DNA from: an uncultured Candidatus Melainabacteria bacterium
GTDB taxonomy: Bacteria; Cyanobacteriota; Vampirovibrionia; Gastranaerophilales; Gastranaerophilaceae
Direction: 5' to 3'
DNA length: 64,000 nt
Assembly (NCBI GenBank): GCA_934726055.1
Contig: CAKVCZ010000001.1
Coordinates: 1 to 64,000, forward strand
The position numbers were made by a program, and so were the translations under genes. Numbering within the stretch: position 1 is the stretch's first letter; each line of letters opens with the position of its first letter. Positions 7,555 to 17,795 of the stretch are shown piece by piece. The notes under the pieces are model-generated. The model was given only the letters and a program-made list of their open reading frames with translations, had not been told where the DNA came from and did not search any database.

Positions 7555-10086
7555 CTATGAATATTGCAACGTGCCATCTGGATTAATTTTTTCTAGAACA
7601 ATAAAACCATTTGATGGTAACTTAAACTCAACATTACTATTTGAATTGTATTTATTTTTATTTAAGAATTTACCGGTACCGCCAAATTTTGTATCATCCG
7701 AATTGATAGTTTCAACCCAATTGCCGCCATTTAAAAGGCTTATAGGATTATTTATTTTGTAATTTGTAAAATCTTTATTTCCAAAGTTATACAATGCAAC
7801 AACTTCATTACCTTTAGAATCAAAACGTTTTATTGCCATTATTTTATTATGTTCATCAACTAAAGGTGTCATCGCATCCAAATGTTCCAATGCTTGAACA
7901 TCTTTTAGAGCAGGATTACGTTTTATCAAATTACTCATTGCTTTTGAAAGATTTAATATGCCTTTTACCGTATGTCTTTCTGGATCAATTTTTGAATCTT
8001 CAAATGCTTTTTCAAAATTATACCCTTTTTCTCTTTCTAAGCTTGGTTCATCCGTTGCTTGATTTCTTGTAAATCTGAATGGATTTATTTCTCCATAAGC
8101 ATCTCCTTGAAACATCATTTTTGAACCGGGAACCATAAATAATAGCCCAATAGCCGTTTTATGTTTATTTTTTGCAAGCTCTATTGTTTTTTCAAAATGT
8201 TCTTTTGAAATTCCGCTAAGACCATGCTTTTTACATATTTCTTTATAGTTTTTGTTCCAATTCTTTCTGTTAAATTGATACGTTTCAAACATATCATGCA
8301 CAGCATCTAAGCCTCTTATATTTTTAGCTGCTGGAGATTCATTTTTTCTGGAATCTAAATGGTCTGATATTTGCAAAGTTCTGTCAATAACCTTTGTAAT
8401 TAAACGAGAGCCTGAATCATTACCAATTTCATCATGACTCATAAAGTACTTTGTACCACCAATATCTTTTATATTATTCGCTAAAGTTTGCATTGACGGA
8501 TTATAACCCATTACAGAACGATTTAGCAGTAAAGCTTCGATTGCATGAGAAAAAGCAAAATCCCAATGTTCATTTCCACCGATATTATATAGTGAAACTT
8601 CATTGTTGTTTGTTCTGTTTATTGTATTTATATGAGCCAATTCGTCGCCATAAGGTAATTCATCAGGAGTTAAACTTCTTGTTAAACCATCTTCAGTTCT
8701 ATGATCTTCCCAATGCAACACTGTATGCGGGAAATGATATTTTATTTCCTGAGCAACCTGTTTCATTGTGTAATTTGAACCCATTTCAGGAGTTTGATCA
8801 GCACGTAAAAAGTCGATATGATAGTTATCTACCCAATTCATAGGCATATTAACCAAATAATCTCTCACGTGTGAGCGAACAGAATAATCTGAATCTTCCA
8901 AATTAAATTGACGACCGCCCCATTTACCGTCCTTTTCGTACGGTGCTAAATCGGACAAATAATTTCCTGAATATTTTTCACCATTTTTAATACCTAATCT
9001 TTTTGCATCAGAATCAGTTGGTCCATCTTTAAAAATATGACTTGGAACCCAATCCATACCAACATTTATATTCTTTGAGTGAGCATAATTTATTAAATCT
9101 TTTAGCGAGTTATTTCTATATACGGCATCCTCTTTACCTTTTTCGCTTGCTACACCTCTTGATACAGCATACTTATCTACTCCGTCATAACCCCAGTTTT
9201 CACCATAGGTACCTTCAACCGGCATCAATAAAATTGCATTATAAATACCTTCTTTTGCAATTTTATCAATTTCTTTTTTTGCTGATTCTAAGTTACCTTC
9301 TTTTGTAAGCGTTGGAATATTCACCTGTCTTACAATCAAGTTTGATGGCTTCATTAGCTCTACATTTTTATCTGTTTGTTTTTGCATTCCAAAAGATTTT
9401 AAATAATTAGAAGATTTTGTTGCTAAATCTGAAACTTTAGCCGGATTCTTTCCTGCAACCCAATCATCATCAGTCCATTTATATTCATTATTATCATATA
9501 TTTGCGACCAACTAAAAATATGTGGTTGTGCTTTTGCAACAGGATCTTTGGTTTGTGAAATTACTTGACCATATTCATCTTCCAAAATATAACGATACAT
9601 TCCATTTGAATAAGGCAAATGAGCTGTTGTTTTAAAAACTCCATCATTCATTTTTTGCATTTGTACAACAGTAGATTTTCCATCATTCGTTCTTGCTTGA
9701 AGATGCCAATCTCCAGCCCATTTATCTTTAAGTTTTTCGGATGCGAATTGGGTTTCAGTTAAAGATACTTTATCTTTTGAATTTCTAATTTCTACAAAAA
9801 CCTTATCTGCCTTTGGTGCCCACAATTTAAAAGAAACACTTTGACTTCCATCATCATTTGTCTTGATTACATTTGCACCCCAACTTCTATGATCATCAAG
9901 TCTTTTGCCAAACGAAACTTGCGAAACACTGGAATAATTTCTTATACAATCAGATGCGACCTTACTTACAAGCTCTTTTGAACTCTTATACTCAACACTT
10001 TCTGCCTTTTCTTTTTTAACATCGGTGTTTTTATTTATCGGATAACTATGCCCTACATTATACAATCCTAATAATGCACTTTTCAA
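7555..10086 (-). CDS. GH13 alpha-glucan enzyme with N-terminal CBM48-like domain
   Basis: A cytoplasmic alpha-amylase-superfamily enzyme of the branching-enzyme/trehalohydrolase type. After about 60 residues of unusual N-terminal extension ending in QVSFGK comes a CBM48-like domain (around WGANVIKTNDDG to AHLPYSNGMYRYIL), then the (beta/alpha)8 barrel. The GH13 regions are MDWVPSHI, FLRADQT (nucleophile Asp), LHWEDHR (Glu) and FMSHDEIGN (His-Asp), so the catalytic triad is present. A C-terminal beta domain closes the 843 residues. The start is TTG at 10086, with AGGAG six bases upstream. Exact activity (branching, trehalose-releasing or amylase) cannot be decided here. No signal peptide, so it acts on internal glucan. 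Confidence 0.85.
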   Translation of the reverse strand: MKSALLGLYNVGHSYPINKNTDVKKEKAESVEYKSSKELVSKVASDCIRNYSSVSQVSFGKRLDDHRSWGANVIKTNDDGSQSVSFKLWAPKADKVFVEIRNSKDKVSLTETQFASEKLKDKWAGDWHLQARTNDGKSTVVQMQKMNDGVFKTTAHLPYSNGMYRYILEDEYGQVISQTKDPVAKAQPHIFSWSQIYDNNEYKWTDDDWVAGKNPAKVSDLATKSSNYLKSFGMQKQTDKNVELMKPSNLIVRQVNIPTLTKEGNLESAKKEIDKIAKEGIYNAILLMPVEGTYGENWGYDGVDKYAVSRGVASEKGKEDAVYRNNSLKDLINYAHSKNINVGMDWVPSHIFKDGPTDSDAKRLGIKNGEKYSGNYLSDLAPYEKDGKWGGRQFNLEDSDYSVRSHVRDYLVNMPMNWVDNYHIDFLRADQTPEMGSNYTMKQVAQEIKYHFPHTVLHWEDHRTEDGLTRSLTPDELPYGDELAHINTINRTNNNEVSLYNIGGNEHWDFAFSHAIEALLLNRSVMGYNPSMQTLANNIKDIGGTKYFMSHDEIGNDSGSRLITKVIDRTLQISDHLDSRKNESPAAKNIRGLDAVHDMFETYQFNRKNWNKNYKEICKKHGLSGISKEHFEKTIELAKNKHKTAIGLLFMVPGSKMMFQGDAYGEINPFRFTRNQATDEPSLEREKGYNFEKAFEDSKIDPERHTVKGILNLSKAMSNLIKRNPALKDVQALEHLDAMTPLVDEHNKIMAIKRFDSKGNEVVALYNFGNKDFTNYKINNPISLLNGGNWVETINSDDTKFGGTGKFLNKNKYNSNSNVEFKLPSNGFIVLEKINPDGTLQYS

Positions 10087-10195
10087 AACAAACTCCTAGC
10101 TGTATAATAAACTCATTTACATAAAAATCATAATAGATTTTTTTGTTATTTTCAATATACTTTGTTAAATATTTGTTACATAACTTTTTTAAACA

Positions 10196-10222
10196 ATAAA
10201 AAAGCTATGATTATATCATAGC
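10196..10222 (-). terminator. Intrinsic terminator of the fabF-acyl synthetase operon
   Basis: GCTATGAT (10204-10211) and ATCATAGC (10215-10222) form a perfect 8-bp stem with a 3-base loop, followed on the minus strand by TTTTTT. It lies about 35 bases after the acyl synthetase stop. Confidence 0.85.
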
Positions 10223-10258
10223 AAAAAAACTTTTAAAATAAAATATTTTTTATCTAAA

Positions 10259-11920
10259 TTAATTGGCTTCGCAAAAAGCCTTAACTTCTTTACGCTTAAT
10301 TTTGCTTGTAGCAGTTCTTGGTAAATCTTCTTTAGACACAATAACCTTTGTAGGACGTTTGTATGGAGCAAGTCTTTGTGATAGTTCCATAACCTGACCT
10401 TTGATAAATTTTTCTATGTCAGTATCACTTGGACACATTTCCACTCTTGGAACAACTGCAACAGTTACACATTCTGTACCGTCTTTTTGACCGCCTTTTC
10501 TTACTGTTCCTACAACACATACTTCTTTAATATAATCATTTTTTTCTAAAACTGCTTCAACCTCTTCAGGGAATACTTTTTTACCACCAGATAGAACAAT
10601 CATATTTTTTATTCTGCCGGTAATTTTTAAATAACCTTCTCTATCAATTTCAGCAATATCACCTGTATGAAGCCATCCGTCTTCACCAACAACAGTTGAA
10701 GTCAATTCAGGCTGCCCGTAATAACCCTTCATTATATTATCACCCTTTACAAGTAATTCACCGGTTTCTTTATCAATTTTTATTTCAACTCCAGGAATCG
10801 CTCTACCTACACATCCAAGCTTATTGTGCTTTTGAGTACTCATAGAAACAACCGGAGATGCTTCTGATAAACCATATCCTTCAAAAACGCGAATACCAAT
10901 TCGGTTAATAAATTCACCTACTTTTAAATCCAAAGGTGCTCCACCTGATATACAACCCTTGAATTTTCCGCCTAATTTTTTAGAAATCGATCTGAATAAC
11001 CATCTTCTAACATGGTATGACGGAATAAATTTTGCCAAAGCATACTTAAAATCAAACCACATCTTATACAATTTTGAACGTTTGTGCAAATCTGATTCTA
11101 TATCGGTTTTAATTAATTTCAAAAATGCAGGAACAACAACCATAAATGAAATTTGTTTTTCCTTTAAAATATAAAACAAATTTTCAGGTTTTAAACTTTG
11201 CGGATAATAAATTGTAGTTCCTAAATTTAGGAAAGTTAAAAATCCAACAGACAATTCAAACAAATGGTTCATAGGAAGAATAGACAATAACTTTTCTTCT
11301 TTTTTAAGAGGGAAACACTCACTTATACCACTAACTTGAGAAAGCATGTTTTTGTAAGTTATTTCAACACCCTTAGGATTACCCGTAGTACCTGAAGTAT
11401 AAATAATCAATGCCGTTTTGTTCAAACCTCTATGTCGCCATTTTTTATCTTTATAAGAATCTAAATCATGAATGCTTCTAAAATCTCTTTCTGATGAAGT
11501 TTCATTTATAACCAAAATTTCTTCAATTGAATCAATTTCTTCTTTTAAAATCTTTGCGAATTTTATGAATTTGTTAGATACCAATAAAACTCTTGGCAAA
11601 CAATTTGATAAAATTGATTTCATTTCATGAATAGTTAATTTTATATCAATAGGAACCAACACAGAACCTGAAAGAATAGATGCGAATAATACAGGAGCCC
11701 ATTCCGGATTACTTTCTGAAATAATAGAAATTCTATCTCCTTTTTGGATACCTTTTTCCATTAAGTAAGATGCCAAATGCCTTGATAATATACCTATTCC
11801 GCCAAATGTCAATTCTTTCCATCCGACAATTGTATTCATACTTAAGGCAACATTACTTTCCATGCCTTTTGTTTTGTTTTCTAAAAAACATAAAAGATTT
11901 GGATATTTATTATTACGCAT
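10259..11920 (-). CDS. AMP-binding long-chain acyl-CoA/acyl-ACP synthetase
   Basis: An ANL-superfamily ligase that activates fatty acids with ATP. The P-loop-like motif IIYTSGTTGNPKGVE (about residue 168), the second motif GYGLSEASPVVS (about 345) and the hinge region LHTGDIAEIDREGYLKITGRI are intact, and a C-terminal Lys lies in TATSKIKRKE. It is encoded directly after fabF, so it may recycle or activate exogenous fatty acids for phospholipid or lipid A synthesis. No transmembrane acyltransferase domain (as in Aas) is attached. Whether CoA or ACP is the acceptor cannot be told from the sequence. Confidence 0.88.
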   Translation of the reverse strand: MRNNKYPNLLCFLENKTKGMESNVALSMNTIVGWKELTFGGIGILSRHLASYLMEKGIQKGDRISIISESNPEWAPVLFASILSGSVLVPIDIKLTIHEMKSILSNCLPRVLLVSNKFIKFAKILKEEIDSIEEILVINETSSERDFRSIHDLDSYKDKKWRHRGLNKTALIIYTSGTTGNPKGVEITYKNMLSQVSGISECFPLKKEEKLLSILPMNHLFELSVGFLTFLNLGTTIYYPQSLKPENLFYILKEKQISFMVVVPAFLKLIKTDIESDLHKRSKLYKMWFDFKYALAKFIPSYHVRRWLFRSISKKLGGKFKGCISGGAPLDLKVGEFINRIGIRVFEGYGLSEASPVVSMSTQKHNKLGCVGRAIPGVEIKIDKETGELLVKGDNIMKGYYGQPELTSTVVGEDGWLHTGDIAEIDREGYLKITGRIKNMIVLSGGKKVFPEEVEAVLEKNDYIKEVCVVGTVRKGGQKDGTECVTVAVVPRVEMCPSDTDIEKFIKGQVMELSQRLAPYKRPTKVIVSKEDLPRTATSKIKRKEVKAFCEAN

Positions 11921-11957
11921 TACTTTAATTTATCCTTTATTATCTTGTACAGGCTAA

Positions 11958-13211
11958 TTATACATTAAATTTTTTAAAAATCAACACTGCGTTAGAACCG
12001 CCAAATCCGAAAGAATTTGACAATGCATACGTGATATTATGTTCTCTTGCTTCATTTGGAACATAATCAAGATTTCCAACTTCTTCATCAATATCAGTTA
12101 AATTAATTGTTGGTGGAGCAATGTTTTCTTTTGCAGCCATTAGAGAGAAAATCGCTTCAATTGCTCCCGCTGCACCTAGCAAGTGTCCTGTCATTGATTT
12201 TGTAGAGCTTACAAGTAAATTTTTATTTGTTTCTTTATCACCAAAAACTCTTTCAACCATTTTTGATTCGGCTATATCACCAAGACAAGTGCTTGTTCCA
12301 TGCATATTAATGTAATCTACTTGAGAGGGTTGAATTTGAGCATCGTTTAATGCTTTTTTTACCGCCATTTCTGCACCTGCACCTGAAGGATCCGGAGCAA
12401 CAATGTCATAAGCATCACCACTTTGACCATAGCCGACAATTTCGCCTAAAATTTTAGCTCCACGTTTTTTTGCATGTTCTAATTCTTCTAATACAAGAAT
12501 TGCAGCACCTTCAGACATTACAAAACCATCTCGGTCTTTGTTATAAGGTCTTGAAGCTTTTTCAGGCTCATCATTTTTTGATGAGGTTAATGTTTTCGCA
12601 CTGGTAAAAGCACCTAAACAGAAATCTATCATTGTTTTTTCACTGCCACCGGCAAACATTACGTCAGCATCATTACATTGAATTGAACGGAATGAATCTC
12701 CGATTGCATGAGCACCGGTTGCACAAGCTGAAGATACTGATTTGTTTAACCCCTTTGCACCAAGCATAATTGACACTCTGCCTGCTGCCATATTTGGAAT
12801 CATCATAGGTACAGCAAACGGAGAACATTTATATTCACCTCGTCTTTGTGTCATATCATAATTCGACAAGGTCGTAGTCGTACCTCCTTGACCTGAACCA
12901 ATTAAAACTCCAACATTGTACGGATCTTCTTTTGATATATCAAAATTTGCCTGTTTTGCAGCTTCGCAAGACGCAATATAAGCATATAAGATAAAATCAT
13001 CCATACGTTTTGCTTCTTTTGGATTTATATACTCTGTTGCATCTATATTAAGAATTTGTCCGCCAATCTTAACCTTATGCGATTCGTGCATATTTTCTAA
13101 TTTTTTGATACAACTCTTACCCGCTACTACGGATTTCCAAGCTATATCTGCACCAATACCATAAGGTGATACACAACCGACACCTGTAACTACAACTCTT
13201 CGTTTTTGCAT
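11958..13211 (-). CDS. fabF: 3-oxoacyl-[acyl-carrier-protein] synthase II
   Basis: The condensing enzyme of type II fatty acid elongation. Catalytic Cys lies in SSACATGAHAIG (about residue 165), the two catalytic His in NMHGTSTCLGD (about 305) and SMTGHLLGAAGA (about 342), and the GFGG loop near the C terminus (SNSFGFGGSNAVL). Length 417 is normal. SD GGGGAAG precedes ATG 13211. The usual acpP neighbour is missing; the next upstream gene is a small unknown. Confidence 0.95.
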   Translation of the reverse strand: MQKRRVVVTGVGCVSPYGIGADIAWKSVVAGKSCIKKLENMHESHKVKIGGQILNIDATEYINPKEAKRMDDFILYAYIASCEAAKQANFDISKEDPYNVGVLIGSGQGGTTTTLSNYDMTQRRGEYKCSPFAVPMMIPNMAAGRVSIMLGAKGLNKSVSSACATGAHAIGDSFRSIQCNDADVMFAGGSEKTMIDFCLGAFTSAKTLTSSKNDEPEKASRPYNKDRDGFVMSEGAAILVLEELEHAKKRGAKILGEIVGYGQSGDAYDIVAPDPSGAGAEMAVKKALNDAQIQPSQVDYINMHGTSTCLGDIAESKMVERVFGDKETNKNLLVSSTKSMTGHLLGAAGAIEAIFSLMAAKENIAPPTINLTDIDEEVGNLDYVPNEAREHNITYALSNSFGFGGSNAVLIFKKFNV

Positions 13212-13329
13212 AAAATCTTCCCCATACTTTTTATCTGTTATTAAAAAACATATTACCTAGAATAAAAAACTATGTCAAGTGCTAAAAAGAATATTATTGT
13301 TACATTGTAAACTTATTTAATGTACTCAA

Positions 13330-13593
13330 TTAAGCTATCCTATCGAATTTTATGCCTTTTTCATTCAATACATCTTCAAATAAATCAGCAGTACAAGAAT
13401 TTATATTTACATAAGTTCCTTTTGGAGTAATTCTCATCGGATTTGATTCATGCGGATTATTGTTTAAGTTTATACCAAATCTGCCCGCCATATAACCTAC
13501 ATTTAAATAATCACTTGAATCTAACGGCTGATTATTCTTTTTTAAATCGTTCGTTCTTACAAAATAAGAGTATCTGCTAACACTATTTATCAT
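13330..13593 (-). CDS. Small protein of unknown function
   Basis: An 87-residue soluble-looking protein starting MINSVSRYSYF, with no family I recognise. I chose ATG 13593 because AAGGA lies about eight bases upstream; the frame is open to a GTG at 13638. The middle contains a stretch rich in Asn, Asp and Tyr (DYLNVGYMAGRFGINLNNNP), and the C terminus ends EKGIKFDRIA. It precedes fabF by about 120 bases and is probably not part of that operon. Confidence 0.6.
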   Translation of the reverse strand: MINSVSRYSYFVRTNDLKKNNQPLDSSDYLNVGYMAGRFGINLNNNPHESNPMRITPKGTYVNINSCTADLFEDVLNEKGIKFDRIA

Positions 13594-13712
13594 TTCACAC
13601 ATCCTTTTTTGAACAAATGCTAACGAAAACAAGTACACTTGTCAATTAAAACTACAAGTATCCTATAAATTTCTATAATAAAAGACCTTTTTAAATTTTA
13701 GACATATATATT

Positions 13713-14759
13713 CTAAAACAAATTCTTTATTATTGGTATTTTTCTAAGTATATATGTACTTACCAATGATAAAATCAGTACCACAAAGCAAGTAACAAAT
13801 ATTCCAAAATGTCTTGTTATTGCATTATATTGTTCAAAATGAATAAAAACTTTATAAAAATCACTTATTGCCCATAAAAATAAAATATGTAACAAATATG
13901 CACCATACGTATTTTTGGCAAGTTCCGATGTTATATTATAGTATTTTTCTCCAATCGCAAATTTATATCTGTTAAAGACTTTCTTTGCGGTGATGAAAAC
14001 TACAACAGCCAAAATCAAGGAAAAATTTCTCAAAAAGAATTCATCCATACTCTTTGGATTTTTTAAAAGGTAATAGTACTCACTTATACCACTTACTATC
14101 ATTGATACAAACGTAACCAACCACATCATTAAAATATTCTTTTTAGAAATTTTCTCAATATCAATAAATTTTGTAATACAATACCCCATAATCGGGAATA
14201 TAAAAATGTTCTCTATTATCCATGAAGGCTTTATACTGCCGTTAATATGAATTAAAAAGTTTTCTATAATAGGGTCAAAACCCATATAAAGTGCAGCCAC
14301 AATAAAAAGATATTTTGCACTCTGAGCAGTTATACCTTTTACTAAATCCCTTAGCAACGGTAATGTTATTAAAAAAGCAATATATGCATATAAATACCAC
14401 AAATGCCAGTAATTATTTACAATAAAATCTTTCGGTAATTGGTAAGAAAGACCTAATGTAAGATTTCCCAAACCCATGTATATAACGGAAAAAATGACAA
14501 TATCAACCAAATATTTTAATACCTTTTTGTATATACTTGAGATACTTTCTGTCTTTTGAAGAAGTAGTGCACCCGAAATCATAAAAAATATAGGAACTGC
14601 ACACTTACAAAAAGTAGAAGCCGCTACATTAAAACAATACCATGGAGTATTTATATCCCATATATTATAAAAACCTCGTTCATTCGTGTGATTAAAAATT
14701 ACCAGATAACAAGCAAATAATCTTAAAAAATCTATATATAGTTCTCGTTTTTTAGTCAT
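13713..14759 (-). CDS. Acyltransferase-3 family membrane protein
   Basis: A polytopic membrane acyltransferase (OafA/WecH type) with about ten transmembrane helices. The N terminus RELYIDFLRLFACYLVIFNHTN carries the family Arg-x-x-x-hydrophobic-Asp signature and the conserved His in the first helix region; FFMISGALLL follows in helix 3. Such enzymes O-acetylate cell-surface sugars or peptidoglycan. I chose ATG 14759 over an in-frame GTG nine bases upstream because GGGAAG is next to it. No partner glycosyltransferase is adjacent, so the target is unknown. Confidence 0.82.
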   Translation of the reverse strand: MTKKRELYIDFLRLFACYLVIFNHTNERGFYNIWDINTPWYCFNVAASTFCKCAVPIFFMISGALLLQKTESISSIYKKVLKYLVDIVIFSVIYMGLGNLTLGLSYQLPKDFIVNNYWHLWYLYAYIAFLITLPLLRDLVKGITAQSAKYLFIVAALYMGFDPIIENFLIHINGSIKPSWIIENIFIFPIMGYCITKFIDIEKISKKNILMMWLVTFVSMIVSGISEYYYLLKNPKSMDEFFLRNFSLILAVVVFITAKKVFNRYKFAIGEKYYNITSELAKNTYGAYLLHILFLWAISDFYKVFIHFEQYNAITRHFGIFVTCFVVLILSLVSTYILRKIPIIKNLF

Positions 14760-14865
14760 ACTTCCCACAATCCCGCTTAAAAGTTATGTACTAAAGAATC
14801 ATACCAAAAACAGCAAAATTTGCAAACATAATAAGTTTTCAGAAACTTACGTTTCTTCCAAACAA

Positions 14866-14936
14866 AACTGCTCCAGCCTCAGCTCGCTCCCGCTCGAACT
14901 CGCAAGTGCTTACGCACTTTGCGGTTCTCATCTTGG
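14866..14936. repeat. Locally GC-rich intergenic segment with inverted repeat
   Basis: A segment noticeably richer in G and C than its surroundings, containing CGCAAGTGC (14901-14909) and GCACTTTGCG (14914-14923) as a near-perfect stem with a TTAC loop, plus CTCGCTCCCGCTCG. It looks like a REP-type palindromic repeat, but no second copy is seen in the window. Confidence 0.35.
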
Positions 14937-14950
14937 CATAAACCCAAATA

Positions 14951-14980
14951 AAAAGAGATAGGTTCAAACCTATCTCTTTT
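14951..14980 (-). terminator. Intrinsic terminator after tRNA-Arg
   Basis: AAAAGAGATAGG and CCTATCTCTTTT form a perfect 12-bp stem around a 6-base loop, four bases after the tRNA 3' end, with T-rich sequence on both sides; it can also act in the other direction. Confidence 0.85.
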
Positions 14981-14984
14981 TATT

Positions 14985-15058
14985 TACGCCCGGCGCGATT
15001 CGAACGCGCGACCCTCTGCTTAGAAGGCAGATGCTCTATCCAGCTGAGCTACGGACGC
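14985..15058 (-). tRNA. tRNA-Arg (anticodon UCU)
   Basis: The cloverleaf is complete: acceptor GCGTCCG against CGGGCGT with discriminator A, D-arm TAGCTCAGCTGGATAGAGCA, anticodon arm TCTGC-CTTCTAA-GCAGA giving anticodon TCT (reads AGA), and T-arm with GTTCGAATC. CCA is not encoded. Confidence 0.95.
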
Positions 15059-15080
15059 ATGCCTTTTCGCTTGCACATAT

Positions 15081-15109
15081 ATTCTACCACACAAAATTTT
15101 TCTGTGCAA
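15081..15109 (-). promoter_or_regulatory. Probable promoter of tRNA-Arg
   Basis: On the minus strand TTGCAC (15104-15109), 17-bp spacer, TAGAAT (15081-15086), ending about 22 bases before the mature tRNA. Confidence 0.55.
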
Positions 15110-15170
15110 GTAAAAAATTTTTAATGTATAATTTTCTTATACATAATTTATTTATAAATGAGGAATTAAT

Positions 15171-17762
15171 ATGCTTAGCGGAAATGAAATCAGAAAACTT
15201 TATTTAGACTTTTTTAAAGAAAAACATCAACATACCGTTGTTGAAAGTTCATCTTTAGTCCCTGATAATCCGACTGTTCTTTTAACAACAGCCGGCATGT
15301 TACAATTTTTACCAATGTTTTTGGGCATTGTAAAACCACCTTATAACCCTGCTCGTGCAACATCTTGCCAAAAATGTGCTCGTGCAGGCGGAAAAGACTC
15401 TGATATCGAAAATGTTGGAAGAACTCCAAGACACCATACTTTCTTTGAAATGTTAGGGAACTTCTCATTTGGAGATTACTATAAAAAAGAAATTATTCCT
15501 TGGGCATGGGATTTCGTTACTAATGTCTTAAAACTGGATAAAGATAGATTATGGATTACAATTTTTGAAACAGATGATGAAGCATATGAAATTTGGCGCA
15601 GCATAGGAGTTCCGGCAGAACGCATTAAACGTAAAGGTAAAAAAGACAACTTTTGGGGACCTCCTGGGGCTTCAGGTTCTTGCGGACCTTGCTCTGAAAT
15701 CCACTACGATTTAGGTGAAGAATACAAATGTTCCGACGATTGTGGCATTGATACTTGCGAATGCGACAGATGGGTTGAAATATGGAATCTTGTATTTACT
15801 GAATTATATCAAGACGAAGAAGGAAATCAATCTCCTTTAGAAAAGAAAAATGTTGATACCGGTATGGGATTAGAACGTATCACCATGGTTTGCCAAGGTG
15901 TCGCTTCTACGTTTGAAACAGACTTGCTAAAACCTATTTTAGACAAAGTTTGCGAAATGAGCAGAGTTAAATACAAACAATCTGAAAAAACAGATATATC
16001 TTTGAGAATAATAACTGACCACGCAAGATGTGTAACTTTCTTGATTAATGACGGAGTAATTCCGGGAAATGAAGGAAGAAGTTACGTATTAAGAATGATT
16101 CTAAGACGTGCACTTAGACATGGCAAAATTCTTGGAATGGAATTGCCTTTCTTGTACAAATTAGTTGACGTAATTCTTGAAAATTATGGAGATGCATACC
16201 CTGATTTAAGAAAAAACAGAGAAAAAATTATTGATACTATCAAAAAAGAAGAAGAAAGATTCAATAAAACTCTCGATAGAGGATATAAATTATTAAACGA
16301 ATTTATTGAAAGCAAAAAAGATATAGATGGTGAAAACGCATTCAAATTATACGATACATACGGATTCCCATTTGAATTAACTAAAGAAATTGCTGAAGAA
16401 AACGGATTAAACACAGATGAGGCCGGTTTCAAAAAAGCAATGAAAGAACAAAAAGATAGAGCAAAAGCTGCAACTCAAAAAATTTCCGTAACCGGAGATA
16501 TAAAATATGCAAAAGTAGAAGAACGAGTTGGAGCAACTAATTTTGTCGGTTACGATGAACTTGAATGCGATGCAAAAATAATTGAAACACTTGACGGTGA
16601 AGGTTTTGTAGATGTTGTTTTGGATAAAACTCCATTTTACGCTGAATGTGGTGGTCAAGTAGGCGATTCAGGGGTAATCGAAAACGATTCGGTTAAACTT
16701 AATGTTTTAACAACATTTAAAGTTAACAAATTGTTCGTTCACAGATGTGAACTTGTAAATGGTGAAATTGAAGTTGGCTCAAATGTTCACGCTGTTATAG
16801 ATAAACAAAGACGTGCACAAATAAAAGTTCATCACACATCTGCACACTTACTTCAAGCCGCATTACAAAAAGTATTATCAGGAGATGTCCACCAAGCAGG
16901 TTCTCAAGTTGAAGAAGACAGAATGCGTTTTGACTTTACTTTTGACAGAGCAATGACAGAAAAAGAAATTCAAAAAACTGAAGAGTTAATTAACGAATGG
17001 ATTGAACAAGATTTAGATGTTACAACAAAAGTTATGAACATAGATGAGGCTCGTCAAACAGGTGCAATGGCATTATTCGGAGAAAAATATGAAGATGAAG
17101 TAAGAGTCGTTTCAATAGGTAATGACATTTCAAAAGAATTCTGTGCAGGATGCCATGCTTCTCATACAGGACAACTCAGACTTGCAAAAATTGTTTCAGA
17201 ATCAGCAATTGCTGCAGGTACAAGGCGTATTGAAGTTGTAGTTGCAAAATCAGCACTAAAATATTTATCTGATAAAGCAAATACTATGGATAAACTGGCA
17301 TCTAAATTCAAAGCTCATTACAATGAAGTAGAAGCGCGTATTGATAAAATTCAAGAAGAAAACAAAGAACTTCAAAAAGAATTATCTACACTAAAAAATC
17401 AACAAGCAAAAGAAAAATTCAAAGAATTTGCATCAAATGCTGTTGACATAAACGGTGGAAAATTATTTGTTCAAAAAATGGATCAGCTTGATTCAAATGC
17501 ACTTAAAGAAGGTGTTGAAATGCTTGCAAACAAACTTGGCGATTCTATTATAACAGTTGTTGCAGGAACTTCAATCTTTGTTAAAGTTTCTGACAATTTT
17601 GTTTCTAAAGGTATAAATGCAGGTAATATAGTAAAAGAAATTGCAACTGCAACAGAAGGTAAAGGCGGTGGCAGACCTCAATTCGCTCAAGGAGCTGTTA
17701 AAAACATTGATAAAGTTGATTCAGTTCTTTTAAATATAAAAAACAAACTACAAAATGCGTAG
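15171..17762 (+). CDS. alaS: Alanine--tRNA ligase
   Basis: A full-length 863-residue alanyl-tRNA synthetase. The class II catalytic core occupies residues 1-400 (motif 2 region ARAGGKDSDIENVGRTPRHH, motif 3 GRSYVLRMILRRALRHG). The editing domain has the zinc motif HHTSAHLL and the later CAGCH, and the C-terminal coiled coil and C-Ala domain (GGGRPQFAQG) follow. SD GAGGA lies seven bases before ATG 15171. TATAAT at about 15125 is a likely -10. It is transcribed away from tRNA-Arg. Confidence 0.97.
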   Translation: MLSGNEIRKLYLDFFKEKHQHTVVESSSLVPDNPTVLLTTAGMLQFLPMFLGIVKPPYNPARATSCQKCARAGGKDSDIENVGRTPRHHTFFEMLGNFSFGDYYKKEIIPWAWDFVTNVLKLDKDRLWITIFETDDEAYEIWRSIGVPAERIKRKGKKDNFWGPPGASGSCGPCSEIHYDLGEEYKCSDDCGIDTCECDRWVEIWNLVFTELYQDEEGNQSPLEKKNVDTGMGLERITMVCQGVASTFETDLLKPILDKVCEMSRVKYKQSEKTDISLRIITDHARCVTFLINDGVIPGNEGRSYVLRMILRRALRHGKILGMELPFLYKLVDVILENYGDAYPDLRKNREKIIDTIKKEEERFNKTLDRGYKLLNEFIESKKDIDGENAFKLYDTYGFPFELTKEIAEENGLNTDEAGFKKAMKEQKDRAKAATQKISVTGDIKYAKVEERVGATNFVGYDELECDAKIIETLDGEGFVDVVLDKTPFYAECGGQVGDSGVIENDSVKLNVLTTFKVNKLFVHRCELVNGEIEVGSNVHAVIDKQRRAQIKVHHTSAHLLQAALQKVLSGDVHQAGSQVEEDRMRFDFTFDRAMTEKEIQKTEELINEWIEQDLDVTTKVMNIDEARQTGAMALFGEKYEDEVRVVSIGNDISKEFCAGCHASHTGQLRLAKIVSESAIAAGTRRIEVVVAKSALKYLSDKANTMDKLASKFKAHYNEVEARIDKIQEENKELQKELSTLKNQQAKEKFKEFASNAVDINGGKLFVQKMDQLDSNALKEGVEMLANKLGDSIITVVAGTSIFVKVSDNFVSKGINAGNIVKEIATATEGKGGGRPQFAQGAVKNIDKVDSVLLNIKNKLQNA

Positions 17763-17795
17763 GATTTTCTGAATTATCAGTTAATAAACAATAAG

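Noticed and set aside
8451..8843. 130-residue plus-strand frame inside the first GH13 gene
   Set aside because: Antisense shadow of a clearly coding minus-strand enzyme; no SD and unlikely composition.
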